A DNA stretch of 64,000 nucleotides from Pseudophaeobacter sp. EL27 (GCF_900313025.1 NZ_OMPQ01000009.1:548782-612781); one strand, 5' to 3'. Shown: positions 9,544 through 20,355, numbered from the stretch's first letter. Made by a program: numbers and translations. The notes: generated by a model from the sequence alone, not told the origin.

Positions 9544-10572
9544 TTACGGGAACAGCGGCGCCATCATCAGCCCCGCAGTCTCCTCTTCACCTAGCATCAG
9601 GTTTGCATTCTGCAAGGCCTGGCCGCTGCTACCTTTTGTCAGGTTATCCAGCGCAGCAAAAACAATGGCGCGGCCTTCGATCCGGTCCGCCGCCACACCG
9701 ATATGGCAGAAATTGGAGCCGCGTACATGATGGGTACTGGGCGCTTCGCCAAACGGCAACACCTCAAGGAAGGGCTCATCGCGATAGGCCTGCTCAAAGC
9801 ACTGATGGATTGCCTGTGCGTCGCCCTTAACATAGACCGTCGCCAGAATACCCCGGTTGACGGGCACCAGATGCGGGGTGAATTGCACCCTAACTGGACG
9901 CCCGGCCAGGGCGGAGAATTCCTGATCAAACTCTCCCAGGTGCCGATGGGTGCCGCCCATCGCATAGGCGTTGTAGCCCTCGCTCAGCTCCGCATGCAGC
10001 AGGTTTTCCTTGAGTGCCCGCCCCGCACCAGAGACGGCGCATTTCAGATCCAGAATGATTTCATCGAGATCAATCAGGCCAGAAGTGATCAGCGGACGCA
10101 GCGCAAACTGACCGGTAGCCGCGTTGCAGCCGGTACCGGCCACCAGACGGGCGGACTTGATTTCCTCGCGGTAGAACTCGCTGAGGCCATAGACCGCCTC
10201 TTCCTGCTGTTCCAAAGCTGCATGCGGGTTGCCGTACCATTTTTCATATTCGGCCGGATCGCGCAGCCGGAAATCCGCCGACAGATCAACCACTTTCAAC
10301 CCCTTAGGCAGGGCTGCGATCACTTCCTGGCTGGTTTTATGCGGCAGGGCGCAAAAGCACAGGTCGATACCAGAAAAATCAATTTCACTGATTTTACAGA
10401 GTGTTGGCAGCGACATGTGACGCAGATGCGGGAAGACCTGCGCCATGGTCAGCCCGGCTTTACGCTCCGCTGCCAGAGCTTTGATTTCAATATTTGGATG
10501 GTTCGCAATCAACCGAACCAGCTCTGCGCCCGTGTAGCCACTGGCGCCAAGAATTGCCACTTTATGGGTCAT
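9544..10572 (-). CDS. argC: N-acetyl-gamma-glutamyl-phosphate reductase
   Basis: Third step of arginine synthesis: NADPH-dependent reduction of N-acetylglutamyl phosphate to the semialdehyde. The Rossmann start [17 protein letters not shown] (residues 5-21) and the active-site cysteine C149 in [13 protein letters not shown] are visible. Its 342 residues match the long (type 1) ArgC. It heads the argC-ccmE-ccmF-ccmH run; this link between arginine and cytochrome genes is common in the group and probably reflects shared transcription only. Confidence 0.97.
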   Translation of the reverse strand: MTHKVAILGASGYTGAELVRLIANHPNIEIKALAAERKAGLTMAQVFPHLRHMSLPTLCKISEIDFSGIDLCFCALPHKTSQEVIAALPKGLKVVDLSADFRLRDPAEYEKWYGNPHAALEQQEEAVYGLSEFYREEIKSARLVAGTGCNAATGQFALRPLITSGLIDLDEIILDLKCAVSGAGRALKENLLHAELSEGYNAYAMGGTHRHLGEFDQEFSALAGRPVRVQFTPHLVPVNRGILATVYVKGDAQAIHQCFEQAYRDEPFLEVLPFGEAPSTHHVRGSNFCHIGVAADRIEGRAIVFAALDNLTKGSSGQALQNANLMLGEEETAGLMMAPLFP

Positions 10573-10696
10573 GTCAGACCTCGCATTCTGAATGTGTATT
10601 TGGGTTTCATGCCTTGGCGTGAAACTAGAAGAAGAAAGAGGAAGAGACCTTGCGCCAGATCATGGGGGCGACATCGTCCGCCCGATCCGACAGCTG

Positions 10697-11506
10697 TCAG
10701 GCCGCCTGAAAACGCATCTCTCGTCGGAGAAACTGCGTTGCGCGGTCGCTGACACGCGCCGGATCACCAGTGGTGAAATAGCCGCCTGCCCCTGACCCGA
10801 TCATATTCGGGTGACGTTCCAGGTAATCAGCGAGACTGTCAGCCACCAGATTGCCCTGGCTAAAGACTTTCACCCCGGTCCCAAGCGCCGCCTGAAACTC
10901 TTTTTCCATTAGCGGGTAATGCGTACAGCCCAGGATCGCGGCCTGGGGTTCCGGCATCTTGCGTTTCAATGCGTCCACATGGCTACGCACCAGAGCCTCG
11001 GCCAGGATCATGTCGCCATCTTCGATGGCATCAACGATACCGCCGCAGGCCTGAGCCTCGACATCAACACCAATGGCACGAAAGGCCAGTTCCCGCTGAA
11101 AGGCGCGGCTGGACACGGTGGCGGGGGTTGCAAACAATGCGACATGTTTGACCTCGACCTCGCGCGGCGGGCTGTTGTCGCCCCACTGACGTTCGGTCAG
11201 GGCCTCGATCAGCGGAACAAAGACGCCCAGCACCCGCTTGCCCTCAGGCAGACCTTCTTCCTGCATACGGCGCAGCGCCGCAGCCGAAGCAGTGTTACAG
11301 GCCAGAATGACCAGATCACAGCCCTTGTCCCACATGTCGGCCACAGCGGCCTTGGTGAGGTTGTAGATATCTTCTGCGTCGCGCACCCCGTAAGGCGCGC
11401 GGGCGCTATCCGCGTAGTACAGAAAATCCACGTCCGGCAGACGGGACTGGGCGGCGTTCAGGACGGTGAGCCCGCCCAGACCGGAATCAAAGATACCTAC
11501 GGCCAT
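10697..11506 (-). CDS. murI: Glutamate racemase
   Basis: Makes D-glutamate for peptidoglycan by cofactor-independent racemisation. Both catalytic cysteines are present: C70 in ILACNTASA and C194 in LGCTHYPLM; the N-terminal [13 protein letters not shown] motif is also typical. Length 269 residues is normal. It follows the acyltransferase gene on the same strand with a 23-bp gap, suggesting an operon. The 124 bp to argC hold a short GTTTCA/TGAAAC hairpin but no strong terminator. Confidence 0.97.
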   Translation of the reverse strand: MAVGIFDSGLGGLTVLNAAQSRLPDVDFLYYADSARAPYGVRDAEDIYNLTKAAVADMWDKGCDLVILACNTASAAALRRMQEEGLPEGKRVLGVFVPLIEALTERQWGDNSPPREVEVKHVALFATPATVSSRAFQRELAFRAIGVDVEAQACGGIVDAIEDGDMILAEALVRSHVDALKRKMPEPQAAILGCTHYPLMEKEFQAALGTGVKVFSQGNLVADSLADYLERHPNMIGSGAGGYFTTGDPARVSDRATQFLRREMRFQAA

Positions 11507-11529
11507 GATCTCTCTTTCAGGCCTGATGC

Positions 11530-12408
11530 TCAGGCGCGATGTTTCTCCTCAAACTCAAACCCATAGTCATAAGATTTGAGCGGCTTTGGAGACAGCTCAT
11601 ACGTGGCTTTGCGCAGGAAATCCATCATTCCTTTTGTATCCCCGGCCAGGGGCGTCAGGATATCGCGGCTGATCGGCGCGCCGATCACAACCTTCACAGG
11701 GGTATCTACCCGTTTGTTGAATTCCTTGATCAACAATCCCATGCGCAGGGTCGAATGCAGGTGGCTGGCGATCTGAAACAAGCGTGAGGTATGGCCTTCA
11801 AAAAACACCGGCACCACCACCGCGTCGGATTTGGCGATCATCCGCGCAGTAAAGCCGCGCCAGCCGGGATCCATCGGGTGGGAAAAGGGCTTGGCCGCAG
11901 TGGAGACAGTACCACCGGGAAAGATGCCAATGGCCCCACCCTGACCCAGATAATCAAGCGCCGCCCTGCGGGTCTGAAGATTGGTCTTGAGCGCCGCTTT
12001 GGTTTCAGCAAAATCCACCGGCAGCACGACCTTGTTCAGGTCTTCGGCTTTGCGAAAGATCTGATGGGCCAGAATGCGAAAATCACCCCGTGTTTCGGCC
12101 AGGATATGGCCCATCATCAAGCCATCCAAAATGCCATAGGGATGATTGGCGATCAGGACCACTGGCTTATCCTTGGGGATATTCGCCAGACTGCCGCGCG
12201 TTACATCCAGCGTCAGACCATAGCGGTCAGCCATCACGCTCCAGAAGTTACGGCCATTTGCAACTTCATGCTCGTAACCCTCGGCGCGCTTGATCAGCTG
12301 GAGCCTACCAGTGGTGTTTTCAAGCAGGCGGATCATGGTACGTCCGGGCCCGGATCCAGCGGAATGGGCGTAGGAGATATCACGGGCAATATGACGATCA
12401 GAGGGCAC
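11530..12408 (-). CDS. Lysophospholipid acyltransferase family protein (PlsC/OlsA-like)
   Basis: Glycerophospholipid acyltransferase fold. Motif I is NHPYGILDG (about residues 99-107, histidine and aspartate separated by five residues as in the OlsA-like branch), motif II lies near [11 protein letters not shown], and motif III is GIFPGGTVS. The GTG at 12408 is supported by a CGGAG site 8 bases upstream and by an N-terminus ([12 protein letters not shown]) typical of the roseobacter family. The likely role is acylation of a lyso-phospholipid or lyso-ornithine lipid at the inner membrane; the acceptor is not shown by sequence. murI follows after 23 bp. Confidence 0.85.
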   Translation of the reverse strand: MPSDRHIARDISYAHSAGSGPGRTMIRLLENTTGRLQLIKRAEGYEHEVANGRNFWSVMADRYGLTLDVTRGSLANIPKDKPVVLIANHPYGILDGLMMGHILAETRGDFRILAHQIFRKAEDLNKVVLPVDFAETKAALKTNLQTRRAALDYLGQGGAIGIFPGGTVSTAAKPFSHPMDPGWRGFTARMIAKSDAVVVPVFFEGHTSRLFQIASHLHSTLRMGLLIKEFNKRVDTPVKVVIGAPISRDILTPLAGDTKGMMDFLRKATYELSPKPLKSYDYGFEFEEKHRA

Positions 12409-12531
12409 GTTGGAACTCCGGAGAGGAAGCGGAACAGTTTAGGGAACTTATTAAGACAGTTTCATCACAGCGACATGACATGGGGCCGCACAAGGCACCA
12501 CACTTGGGAGCGTACCTTCGTAAATGAGAAA

Positions 12532-12560
12532 GGGGACGCGACCAATCCGGTCGCATCCCC
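12532..12560 (-). terminator. Terminator of the indolepyruvate oxidoreductase gene
   Basis: GGGGACGCGACC and GGTCGCATCCCC pair around AATCC with one internal mismatch; on the minus strand the stem is followed by TTTCTCATTT. It lies 28 bp after the stop codon. Confidence 0.7.
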
Positions 12561-12588
12561 GCTTTTCAATCCAACACCTAAGTCCCGG

Positions 12589-15500
12589 CTACTCTGCCGC
12601 GTCCTTGACCGGAGTCCCGGACTGTTGCAGCGCAATCAGCAGCTCTTCGCGGCGTTTGGCGGCCTTGGTTTCGCTTTCCAATTTCACCGGACCAAAGCCA
12701 CGGATCTGCAGCGGCAGCTCCGCGAGTGCGATCAGCGGCTCAAGGGTCTCGGCACTCGCCTTGGGCAGCCATTCCTTCATGTCGCGTTCATATTGCTTGA
12801 TCAGCGCCCGCTCCATCTTGCGCTCAGCCGTATAGCCAAAGACATCCAGTGGCGTGTTGCGCAGCGGCTTCATCTTGGCCAACAGACGCAGCCAGCGGGT
12901 CATGCCGGGGCCAAACTTGCGTTTTTGCGGACGACCATTGACCAGTTTGCCGCCAAAGATCGGCGGTGCAAGGTTGTAAGAGACCTTCAAGTCCCCTTCA
13001 AACTCGGCGGCCAGTTTTTCATGGCTCGACAACAGCAACCGGGCGACTTCATATTCGTCCTTATAGGCCAAGAGCTTGTGATAACCCTTTGCCACGGCTT
13101 CCTTGAGTGCTTTGTCCGAGATCCCATCCAGCAGTTTGCCATAGCGCTTGGCCAGACCAGCGCCCTGATAGGCCACAAGTTGATCACTTCGGAAGGCAAT
13201 GATCTCCTCCAGGGACTTGGGCAGCTGCACCACATTGGCGGGCTTGGCGATCTTGGCCGCCTCAGCCGGGTCAACGATGGCCCAACGGCCGATCTCAAAG
13301 GCGCGCAGGTTCCGCTCAACCGCAGCACCGTTCAGGGTGATGGCTTCGGTAATGGCGGCGTGGCTCACTGGGATCAGCCCCTGCTGCCAGGCAGCGCCAA
13401 AGACCATCATATTGGAGAAGATTGAATCCCCCATGGTAGCACGGGCCAGTTCAGAGGCATCAAACAGCGACAGGTCATCCCGCAGACGCGCCTGAAGCGC
13501 GACCTGCAAGCGATCAGTTGGCAGATTGAAATTGGTGTCGCGGGTAAAGTCCCCGGTGATGATTTCATGGCTGTTGACGACGCCGCCGGTCTGACCGGTT
13601 TTCATCAAACCGATGGTTTTGGCGCCCGCACTCACCACCAGATCGCCGCCGATCAGCGCATGGGCTTCGCCAGTGGCCACGCGAATGGCGCTGATGTCTT
13701 CGGGACGTTTGGCCAGACGGCAGTGGATATGCACCGCGCCGCCCTTTTGCGCCAGACCCGCCATTTCCATCATGCCAGCACCCAAGCCGTCAATCTGTGC
13801 CGCCTGGGCCAGCACAGCCCCAATGGTCACAACGCCAGTGCCGCCAACGCCGGTGATCACCACGTTATGGGTGCCCGAAATCTCGGGCAACTTGGGTTCG
13901 GGCAGATCCGGCAGGTTCAGCTCAGCCGTGGCCTCTTTGCGGATCTTGGCGCCCTCAACCGTCAGGAACGAGGGGCAAAACCCGTTGACGCAAGAGAAGT
14001 CCTTGTTGCAGGAGCTTTGATCAATCGCCCGTTTGCGACCCAGTTCGGTCTCTTTGGGCACAATCGACACGCAGTTCGACTGAATGCCGCAATCACCGCA
14101 GCCTTCGCAGACATCCGGGTTGATAAAGACCCGCTGATCGGGATCGGGGAACAGGCCGCGCTTGCGACGACGACGTTTTTCGGCGGCGCAGGTCTGGATA
14201 TAGATGATACCCGAGACACCTTCGACCTGTTCAAATTCCTTTTGCACATCCATCAGCTCGGCACGTTCATGCATCCGCATGCCAGCAGGGAACAGCTTGG
14301 CGTCGACATCTTCCTTGTCATCATAGACAACCGCGATGGTCTGCATACCCATGGCTTTGAGTTCATGTGCAATCTGATGGGCGGTCAATCCGCCCTCGGC
14401 CTGCTGGCCGCCGGTCATGGCAACGGCATCATTATACAGGATTTTATAGGTGATATTGGTGCCCTCAGCCAGGGCAGCACGAATGGCCTGAACACCGGAG
14501 TGGTTATAGGTGCCATCGCCAAGGTTCTGGAACACATGGGTCCGATTAGAAAACGGTGCTTCGCCGATCCAGTTGGCGCCCTCGGCCCCCATATGGGTAA
14601 AGCCCGTGGTTTCGCGGTCCATCCACTGCACCATGAAGTGACAGCCGATACCAGCATAGGCGCGGCTGCCGTCAGGCAGTTTGGTCGAGGAGTTATGCGG
14701 GCAACCCGAACAGAAATAGGGCAGACGCGCGGCGATCTCTTCGGCGTTATCTGCGCGCTTGGCATCATCCAGCGCTGCCAGACCCGCCTTGACCGCTTCG
14801 GTGTCGCGGCCTTCCTCGATCAGGATGCCGCCAAGTTTTTCGGCAATCATGATGGGATCAAGCGCATATTTGGTGGGGAACAGCTCTTCGCGATTGGCAG
14901 TGCCAACACCGCCCTTATACCAGCCATAGACCCGGCGACCCCGACGGTCATCAAAGATCGCCTCTTTGATCTGGACCTCGATCAGCTTTCGCTTTTCTTC
15001 GACAACCACAATCAAATCAAGGCCTTCGGCCCAGGCGTTAAAGCCTTTCATGTCCATCGGCCAGGTCTGCCCCACCTTATAGGTGGTGATGCCCAGACGT
15101 TCTGCCATTGCTTCGTCGATATTCAACAGCGACATTGCATGCACCAGATCCAGCCAGTTCTTACCCGCTGCCACAAAACCGATCTTGGCACCGGGCTTGC
15201 CCCAGACGCGCTTGTCCATTTTGTTGGCATGGCTAAAGGCTTCGGCAGCAAAGCGTTTGTGGTCGATGATGCGGTCTTCCTGCTGGAAGCGATCATCGGC
15301 CAAACGAATGTTCAGCCCCCCTTCCGGCATGTCAAATTCCGGCCGCACAATCTGCATGCGGTCGGGATCGCCATCCACCACCGATGTGACCTCGATGGTG
15401 TCTTTCATCGTCTTGAGGCCAACCCAAAGCCCGGAGAACCGGCTCAGCTCATAACCATAGACACCGTAGTCCAGGATCTCCTGAACGCCCGCGGGGCTAA

Positions 15501-16011
15501 CAATGGGGAGGTAACAATCCAGCAGCGACCATTCGGACTGATGCAACACGGTGGAGCTTTCGCCGGTGTGGTCATCGCCCATAGCAACCAGCACACCACC
15601 GTTTTGGGAGGTGCCGGCCATATTGGCATGACGGAAGGCATCGCCAGAGCGGTCAACGCCGGGACCCTTGCCGTACCACAGGCCAAAGACGCCATCGTAT
15701 TTGCCCTCACCTCGGATCTCTGCCTGCTGCGCGCCCCAAAGCGCGGTTACTGCCAGATCCTCATTCAGACCATACTGGAAGGTCACATCAGATTCGGTGA
15801 GCTGCTTTTGCGCCCGCTCCATCTGCATATCCACGGCCCCCAGCGGTGAGCCACGATACCCCGTCACCAGGCCCGCAGTATTGAGGCCTGCTGCCGTGTC
15901 ACGGGCCTTTTGCATCATCATAAGACGCACAAGAGCCTGCGTCCCGTTCAGCATGATGGGCGATTTGCTCAGGTCATATTTGTCATTCAGCGAGATTTTT
16001 TGCGTGCTCAT
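12589..16011 (-). CDS. Indolepyruvate ferredoxin oxidoreductase, fused alpha/beta form
   Basis: Oxidatively decarboxylates aryl 2-oxoacids such as indolepyruvate (from aromatic amino acid transamination) to aryl-acetyl-CoA with ferredoxin as acceptor. The 1140-residue chain fuses the thiamine-diphosphate IorA-type part, a ferredoxin-like cluster region (DVCEGCGDCGIQSNC, about residues 640-654; also CSGCPHNSSTK near 440) and the IorB gamma-type domain (GVGGTGVVTIGAVLAQ, about residue 730). ATG 16011 is chosen over the longer frame because GGAGG lies 6 bases before it and the homologous sequence begins there. A divergent LysR gene shares the 167-bp promoter region, which has two palindromes. 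Confidence 0.93.
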   Translation of the reverse strand: MSTQKISLNDKYDLSKSPIMLNGTQALVRLMMMQKARDTAAGLNTAGLVTGYRGSPLGAVDMQMERAQKQLTESDVTFQYGLNEDLAVTALWGAQQAEIRGEGKYDGVFGLWYGKGPGVDRSGDAFRHANMAGTSQNGGVLVAMGDDHTGESSTVLHQSEWSLLDCYLPIVSPAGVQEILDYGVYGYELSRFSGLWVGLKTMKDTIEVTSVVDGDPDRMQIVRPEFDMPEGGLNIRLADDRFQQEDRIIDHKRFAAEAFSHANKMDKRVWGKPGAKIGFVAAGKNWLDLVHAMSLLNIDEAMAERLGITTYKVGQTWPMDMKGFNAWAEGLDLIVVVEEKRKLIEVQIKEAIFDDRRGRRVYGWYKGGVGTANREELFPTKYALDPIMIAEKLGGILIEEGRDTEAVKAGLAALDDAKRADNAEEIAARLPYFCSGCPHNSSTKLPDGSRAYAGIGCHFMVQWMDRETTGFTHMGAEGANWIGEAPFSNRTHVFQNLGDGTYNHSGVQAIRAALAEGTNITYKILYNDAVAMTGGQQAEGGLTAHQIAHELKAMGMQTIAVVYDDKEDVDAKLFPAGMRMHERAELMDVQKEFEQVEGVSGIIYIQTCAAEKRRRRKRGLFPDPDQRVFINPDVCEGCGDCGIQSNCVSIVPKETELGRKRAIDQSSCNKDFSCVNGFCPSFLTVEGAKIRKEATAELNLPDLPEPKLPEISGTHNVVITGVGGTGVVTIGAVLAQAAQIDGLGAGMMEMAGLAQKGGAVHIHCRLAKRPEDISAIRVATGEAHALIGGDLVVSAGAKTIGLMKTGQTGGVVNSHEIITGDFTRDTNFNLPTDRLQVALQARLRDDLSLFDASELARATMGDSIFSNMMVFGAAWQQGLIPVSHAAITEAITLNGAAVERNLRAFEIGRWAIVDPAEAAKIAKPANVVQLPKSLEEIIAFRSDQLVAYQGAGLAKRYGKLLDGISDKALKEAVAKGYHKLLAYKDEYEVARLLLSSHEKLAAEFEGDLKVSYNLAPPIFGGKLVNGRPQKRKFGPGMTRWLRLLAKMKPLRNTPLDVFGYTAERKMERALIKQYERDMKEWLPKASAETLEPLIALAELPLQIRGFGPVKLESETKAAKRREELLIALQQSGTPVKDAAE

Positions 16012-16058
16012 CCGGGCCTCCCAACCAAAAACTAGCTTGCAGTGCTTGACCCAGTAAT

Positions 16059-16162
16059 AGGTCACAATTACTGACCTGTATAGGCGGTTTTTTTACTTTT
16101 CCCTCGCGTCGGTATGGAAAATTGATAAAAAGCTACAATTTCATATAGTCTACAACAGACTA
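16059..16162. promoter_or_regulatory. Two palindromes between ior and the divergent LysR gene
   Basis: AGGTCA-N7-TGACCT lies at 16059-16077 and TAGTCT-N5-AGACTA at 16146-16162. Such dyads between a LysR gene and its divergent neighbour are the usual operator position of this family; the second one ends 16 bp before the LysR start codon and could mediate autoregulation. Binding is inferred. Confidence 0.5.
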
Positions 16163-16178
16163 ATCAAAAGAGGCGGAT

Positions 16179-17084
16179 ATGGACTGGGATAAGCTCAGGA
16201 TTTTTCATGCAGTGGCCGATGCCGGTAGTCTGACCCATGCCGGGGACAAGCTGAACCTGTCGCAGTCTGCTGTCAGCCGACAGGTGCGCGCGCTGGAGGA
16301 AAGCCTCAACGCGACGCTGTTTCATCGCCATGCACGCGGGCTGATTCTGACCGAACAGGGTGAGTTGCTCTTTGATGCGACCAAATCTATGTCCGCCCGG
16401 CTAGAGGCTGCATCGGCGCGCATTCGTGACAGCGAAGAAGAAGTCTTTGGCGAGTTGCGCGTGACCACGACATTTGGCTTTGGGACGCTTTGGCTCGCGC
16501 CACGTCTGACCAAGCTGTTTGAACAATATCCAAATCTGAAAATCGACCTCATGCTCGAAGAGCGAGTTCTGGACCTGCCAATGCGCGAGGCGGACGTGGC
16601 CATCCGGATGAAAGAGCCGAGCCAGGCAGATCTGGTGCGCAAACGCCTGATGACGGTACAGATGAAACTCTATGCCTCGCCAAAATACCTTGAGCAGAAC
16701 GGCACCCCGGAAACCGCAGAAGACATCAAAGAACACCGGTTGATCTGTCAGAACCAGCGCTCTGCTCAGGTGGGCTCTGCCTCCGTTTTGGTACAACGGC
16801 TGCTGACCCATAATCCCGGTTCCCTGCTGACGGTGAACAATTACTTTGGCGTATTGCAGGGCGTATTACATGATCTCGGTATTGGCATTCTGCCGGACTA
16901 TGTCACCGAAGATTTCCCCGAACTGGTCGAGGTTTTCCCCAATGAGGAAAACAATGGTGTGCCAGTATACCTGGCCTATCCCGAAGAATTGCGCCATTCG
17001 CAGCGTGTTTCGGCCTTCCGGGACTTTGTCCAGACCGAGATCATGGCGCATCGCAGGCATATGAAAGAACTGGGTAAATTGTAG
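16179..17084 (+). CDS. LysR-family transcriptional regulator (beside ior)
   Basis: A 301-residue LysR protein: winged helix-turn-helix at residues 3-62 (LRIFHAVADAGSLTHAGDKLNLSQSAVSRQV) and a two-lobed effector domain from about residue 90. It is divergent from the indolepyruvate oxidoreductase gene and probably controls it, itself, or both through the palindromes between them. The effector is unknown. An AGAGGCGG sequence serves as ribosome-binding site. No terminator directly follows; the next hairpin pair at 17204-17280 appears to belong to a separate RNA. Confidence 0.93.
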   Translation: MDWDKLRIFHAVADAGSLTHAGDKLNLSQSAVSRQVRALEESLNATLFHRHARGLILTEQGELLFDATKSMSARLEAASARIRDSEEEVFGELRVTTTFGFGTLWLAPRLTKLFEQYPNLKIDLMLEERVLDLPMREADVAIRMKEPSQADLVRKRLMTVQMKLYASPKYLEQNGTPETAEDIKEHRLICQNQRSAQVGSASVLVQRLLTHNPGSLLTVNNYFGVLQGVLHDLGIGILPDYVTEDFPELVEVFPNEENNGVPVYLAYPEELRHSQRVSAFRDFVQTEIMAHRRHMKELGKL

Positions 17085-17203
17085 CCCGCAAGAAAACGAT
17101 CAATGCAACGCCCAGGAGCCATGCAATTAGTGCATAGCGGCAATGATGCCGCAGGTGCATTAAACATCTTGAAGGGTCAGCATCATAACCCTAAATGGAG
17201 CCT

Positions 17204-17280
17204 ATGAAGACGACGGCTAACGCCTCTCTTCATACCTCCCTGTTGGACTTCGGCCGAGCTTAGTGCTCGGCCTTTTTTTT
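17204..17280 (+). ncRNA. Candidate small RNA with CCUCCC segment and intrinsic terminator
   Basis: Hairpin 1 pairs ATGAAGA (17204-17210) with TCTTCAT (17227-17233) and has an inner GGC/GCC. A single-stranded ACCTCCCTGTTGG follows, and then a terminator stem GGCCGAGC/GCTCGGCC (17252-17272) with eight T. TTGAAG (17169) and TAAATG (17192) are 17 bp apart and would start transcription at about 17204. The exposed CCTCCC is complementary to Shine-Dalgarno sequences, as in known trans-acting alphaproteobacterial sRNAs. No open frame fits. The rest of the 17085-17510 gap shows no gene. Confidence 0.6.
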
Positions 17281-17510
17281 GGCCAAATGCCCTTAGGACA
17301 CAAGTCATTTGCGCCGACAGGCTTCAACAAACCCCAGACTGCTCAAAATTGATGCGCCTTGAGAGAGCCGTCGCCCAAGGCAAAGGCATCGCATGAATAA
17401 CAGACCCTGAGCCAAATCGACGCGATGACTGCTTGAGATACCCCCTTCCCCATTGGACGTGGTTGCTCTAAAAGCCGCCTCAGTAGCACCATGGGGGGCC
17501 ATATCGCGCC

Positions 17511-19676
17511 ATGCAAGAACCAGCCATCACATCCGAACTGATCGCAAGCCACGGCTTGAACGCCGAAGAATACGACATGATCCTCGAGATCATCGGGCGC
17601 GAACCCAGCTTCACCGAACTTGGCATCTTCTCGGCCATGTGGAACGAGCACTGCTCTTACAAATCTTCCAAGAAATGGCTGCGCACTCTGCCGACCGACG
17701 GTCCGCAGGTGATCTGTGGCCCCGGCGAGAACGCCGGTATCGTCGACATCGGCGATGGCGACGCGGTGGTTTTCAAGATGGAAAGCCACAACCACCCTTC
17801 CTATATTGAGCCCTATCAGGGCGCGGCCACCGGCGTTGGCGGCATCCTGCGTGACGTCTTTACCATGGGCGCACGGCCCGTTGCCTCGATGAACTCGCTC
17901 TCCTTTGGTGAGCCCGCCCATCACAAGACCCGTCAGCTGGTCAATGGCGTGGTTGAAGGCATCGGCGGCTATGGCAACTGCTTTGGCGTGCCCTGCGTTG
18001 GCGGCGAAGTCCGCTTCCACCCGGCCTATAACGGCAACTGCCTGGTCAATGCTTTTGCGGCGGGCCTGGCAAAAACCGATGGTATTTTCTATTCCGCCGC
18101 CTCAGGCGTTGGCATGCCAGTTGTCTACCTGGGTGCAAAAACCGGGCGTGACGGCGTTGGTGGGGCCACCATGGCTTCGGCTGAATTTGATGACACCATC
18201 GAGGAAAAGCGCCCCACCGTGCAGGTAGGCGATCCCTTTACTGAAAAACGCCTGATGGAAGCCACGCTGGAGCTGATGCAGACCGGCGCGGTGATCTCGA
18301 TCCAGGATATGGGCGCGGCTGGTCTGACCTGCTCAGCTGTGGAAATGGGCGACAAGGGCAAACTGGGGATCAAGCTGAACCTCGAAGACGTGCCACAGCG
18401 CGAAGAAAACATGACCGCCTACGAGATGATGCTCTCGGAAAGCCAGGAACGCATGCTGATGGTGCTGAAGCCAGAACTCGAAGCAGATGCCCGCGCTGTC
18501 TTTGACAAATGGGACCTGGATTTTGCCATCGTTGGTGAAACCATCGCCGAGGACCGCTTCCTGATCCTGCACAATGGCGAAGTGAAGGCAGATCTTGTGC
18601 TGTCGAAACTGGCCTCCACCGCCCCCGAATATGACCGCCCCTGGGTTGCCACTCCGGCGGCAGAACCGCTCACGGATGCGGATGTGCCCACAATTGATCC
18701 CATTGATGGCCTCAAGGCGCTGCTGAGCTCGCCCAACTATGCGGGCAAACAGTGGGTCTATGAGCAATATGACACCACTGTCATGGGCGATACTGCCCGC
18801 CGCCCCGGCGTGGGATCGGGCATTATCCGTGTACATGGCACCGACAAACAACTTGCCTTCACCTCCGATGTGACACCGCGCTACGTCAAGGCCAACCCGG
18901 TTGAGGGCGGCAAACAGGCTGTGGCCGAAGCCTATCGCAACCTGACAGCTGTTGGCGCCAAACCCTTGGCAACAACGGACAACCTGAACTTTGGCAATCC
19001 CGAAAAGCCCGAGATCATGGGCCAGTTCGTGGGCGCCATCCAGGGTATAGGCGAGGCCGTTGCCGCGCTGGATATGCCGATCGTGTCAGGCAATGTCTCG
19101 CTCTACAATGAGACCGACGGTCAGGGCATCCTGCCCACGCCCACAATCGGCGCCGTTGGCCTGATTGCTGCAGGTGAAGAGGCGATCACCGGCGAGGCCC
19201 GCGACGGTCACATTGCCCTGCTGATCGGCGAAACCCTGGGTCATCTGGGCCAATCCGCCTTGTTGGCTGAGGTGTTCAACCGCGAAGACGGGGATTCCCC
19301 GGCAGTGGACCTGGACGCGGAAAAGCGCAATGGCGAGTTCATCCGCGCCAACCGTGATCTGATCAAGGCATGTACAGATCTCAGCGATGGTGGTCTTGCC
19401 TTGGCCGCGTTTGAGCTGGCCGAAGAAGGCGGCGTTGGCGTGCAGATCGACGCGGGCGACACCCCAACCCTCTTTGGTGAAGATCAGGCGCGCTATCTGG
19501 TGGCCTGCAACTTTGACCAGGCAGAAGCCCTGATGCTGGCAGCTGGCCAGGCAGGGGTAACCCTGACAAGCGTTGGTCGTTTCACTGGCGACAGCGTCAA
19601 AATCGGTGGATCCGAAGCCCCATTGGCTGAGCTGCAAGAGATCTTCCGCGCTGGTTTTGCCGCTGCGGTGGCCTGA
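17511..19676 (+). CDS. purL: Phosphoribosylformylglycinamidine synthase, large subunit
   Basis: ATP-dependent amidation of FGAR to FGAM in purine synthesis. At 721 residues this is the small PurL type, which needs separate PurS and PurQ (glutaminase), not found in this window. Recognisable parts are the N-terminal [18 protein letters not shown], the ATP/metal motif [20 protein letters not shown] (about residues 86-105), [14 protein letters not shown], and [13 protein letters not shown] near residue 625. The start ATG at 17511 is the only in-frame choice giving the normal N-terminus. The gene precedes the 174-residue Cys-rich protein gene by 90 bp. Confidence 0.97.
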   Translation: MQEPAITSELIASHGLNAEEYDMILEIIGREPSFTELGIFSAMWNEHCSYKSSKKWLRTLPTDGPQVICGPGENAGIVDIGDGDAVVFKMESHNHPSYIEPYQGAATGVGGILRDVFTMGARPVASMNSLSFGEPAHHKTRQLVNGVVEGIGGYGNCFGVPCVGGEVRFHPAYNGNCLVNAFAAGLAKTDGIFYSAASGVGMPVVYLGAKTGRDGVGGATMASAEFDDTIEEKRPTVQVGDPFTEKRLMEATLELMQTGAVISIQDMGAAGLTCSAVEMGDKGKLGIKLNLEDVPQREENMTAYEMMLSESQERMLMVLKPELEADARAVFDKWDLDFAIVGETIAEDRFLILHNGEVKADLVLSKLASTAPEYDRPWVATPAAEPLTDADVPTIDPIDGLKALLSSPNYAGKQWVYEQYDTTVMGDTARRPGVGSGIIRVHGTDKQLAFTSDVTPRYVKANPVEGGKQAVAEAYRNLTAVGAKPLATTDNLNFGNPEKPEIMGQFVGAIQGIGEAVAALDMPIVSGNVSLYNETDGQGILPTPTIGAVGLIAAGEEAITGEARDGHIALLIGETLGHLGQSALLAEVFNREDGDSPAVDLDAEKRNGEFIRANRDLIKACTDLSDGGLALAAFELAEEGGVGVQIDAGDTPTLFGEDQARYLVACNFDQAEALMLAAGQAGVTLTSVGRFTGDSVKIGGSEAPLAELQEIFRAGFAAAVA

Positions 19677-19766
19677 TCGAAAGGGGTTTCCCTTTCCTAA
19701 AAGACAGTAAAATCAAGCTTGGTGGGGTGGCACGGTCACCCCACCTTTTCTTTTGAACTGGGGACA

Positions 19767-20291
19767 ATGCCCTTGCACCTTCCAAGCCTAAAAGAGGATT
19801 GCAGCCGCTGCGCAGCTCTGTGCTGTCTCGCCTATCCTTTTGAGGCGGAAGAGGATTTTGCAATCCTGAAACGAGCGGACAGCCCCTGCCCCAATCTGGA
19901 TCAGGGGTTTCGCTGCACCATCCATGCCGATCTGGCCTCCAAAGGGTTTGGCGGCTGCAAGGCCTATTCCTGCGCTGGCGCCGGCCAGAGGGTCACACAG
20001 ATCCTGTTTGAAGGTGAAACCTGGCAAGAGGATCCTGATCTGCTGTATCATATGACCTATGCCCTGCGCGTTGTGCAGCCAATCCACGAGGCCCTTCTGA
20101 TCCTGCAAGAGATCAGGGCGCTGGATCTGCCGCCCGACCTGCACCAGCACTGTGTCGCGCTGATCCGATCTTTGTGTCCAGATAACCCCAGATCCGTCAG
20201 GGATTTTGAGGAGGAGCAGGTGCAGGACGCCCTCGCTGAGCTGCACGATTTTGTCGAGACCATTGCACCTTTTGCGATGAACCTTGCCTAA
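19767..20291 (+). CDS. Conserved cysteine-rich protein of unknown function
   Basis: A 174-residue protein with a cysteine pattern in its first half: CSRCAALCC (residues 12-20), CPNLDQGFRC, then GGCKAYSCAGAGQRVTQ. The arrangement resembles the YkgJ-like cysteine cluster and the N-terminal part of some actinobacterial pentapeptide-repeat proteins, which suggests bound zinc or an Fe-S centre; that is inference. The C-terminal half is helical and acidic. ATG 19767 is preferred over an upstream in-frame start because homology begins at MPLHLPSLKEDC. It lies between purL and bolA on the same strand. No catalytic role can be assigned. Confidence 0.7.
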   Translation: MPLHLPSLKEDCSRCAALCCLAYPFEAEEDFAILKRADSPCPNLDQGFRCTIHADLASKGFGGCKAYSCAGAGQRVTQILFEGETWQEDPDLLYHMTYALRVVQPIHEALLILQEIRALDLPPDLHQHCVALIRSLCPDNPRSVRDFEEEQVQDALAELHDFVETIAPFAMNLA

Positions 20292-20355
20292 TCCGGCTTG
20301 CACAGCCCCCTACAGCAACCTACATTTTTGGAAACGAGTAAAAGGACGACCCCGG

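Noticed and set aside
13567..15849. A 760-codon open frame on the plus strand
   Set aside because: It is wholly antisense to the indolepyruvate oxidoreductase gene, has no recognisable domain, and its composition is that of a codon-mirrored shadow.
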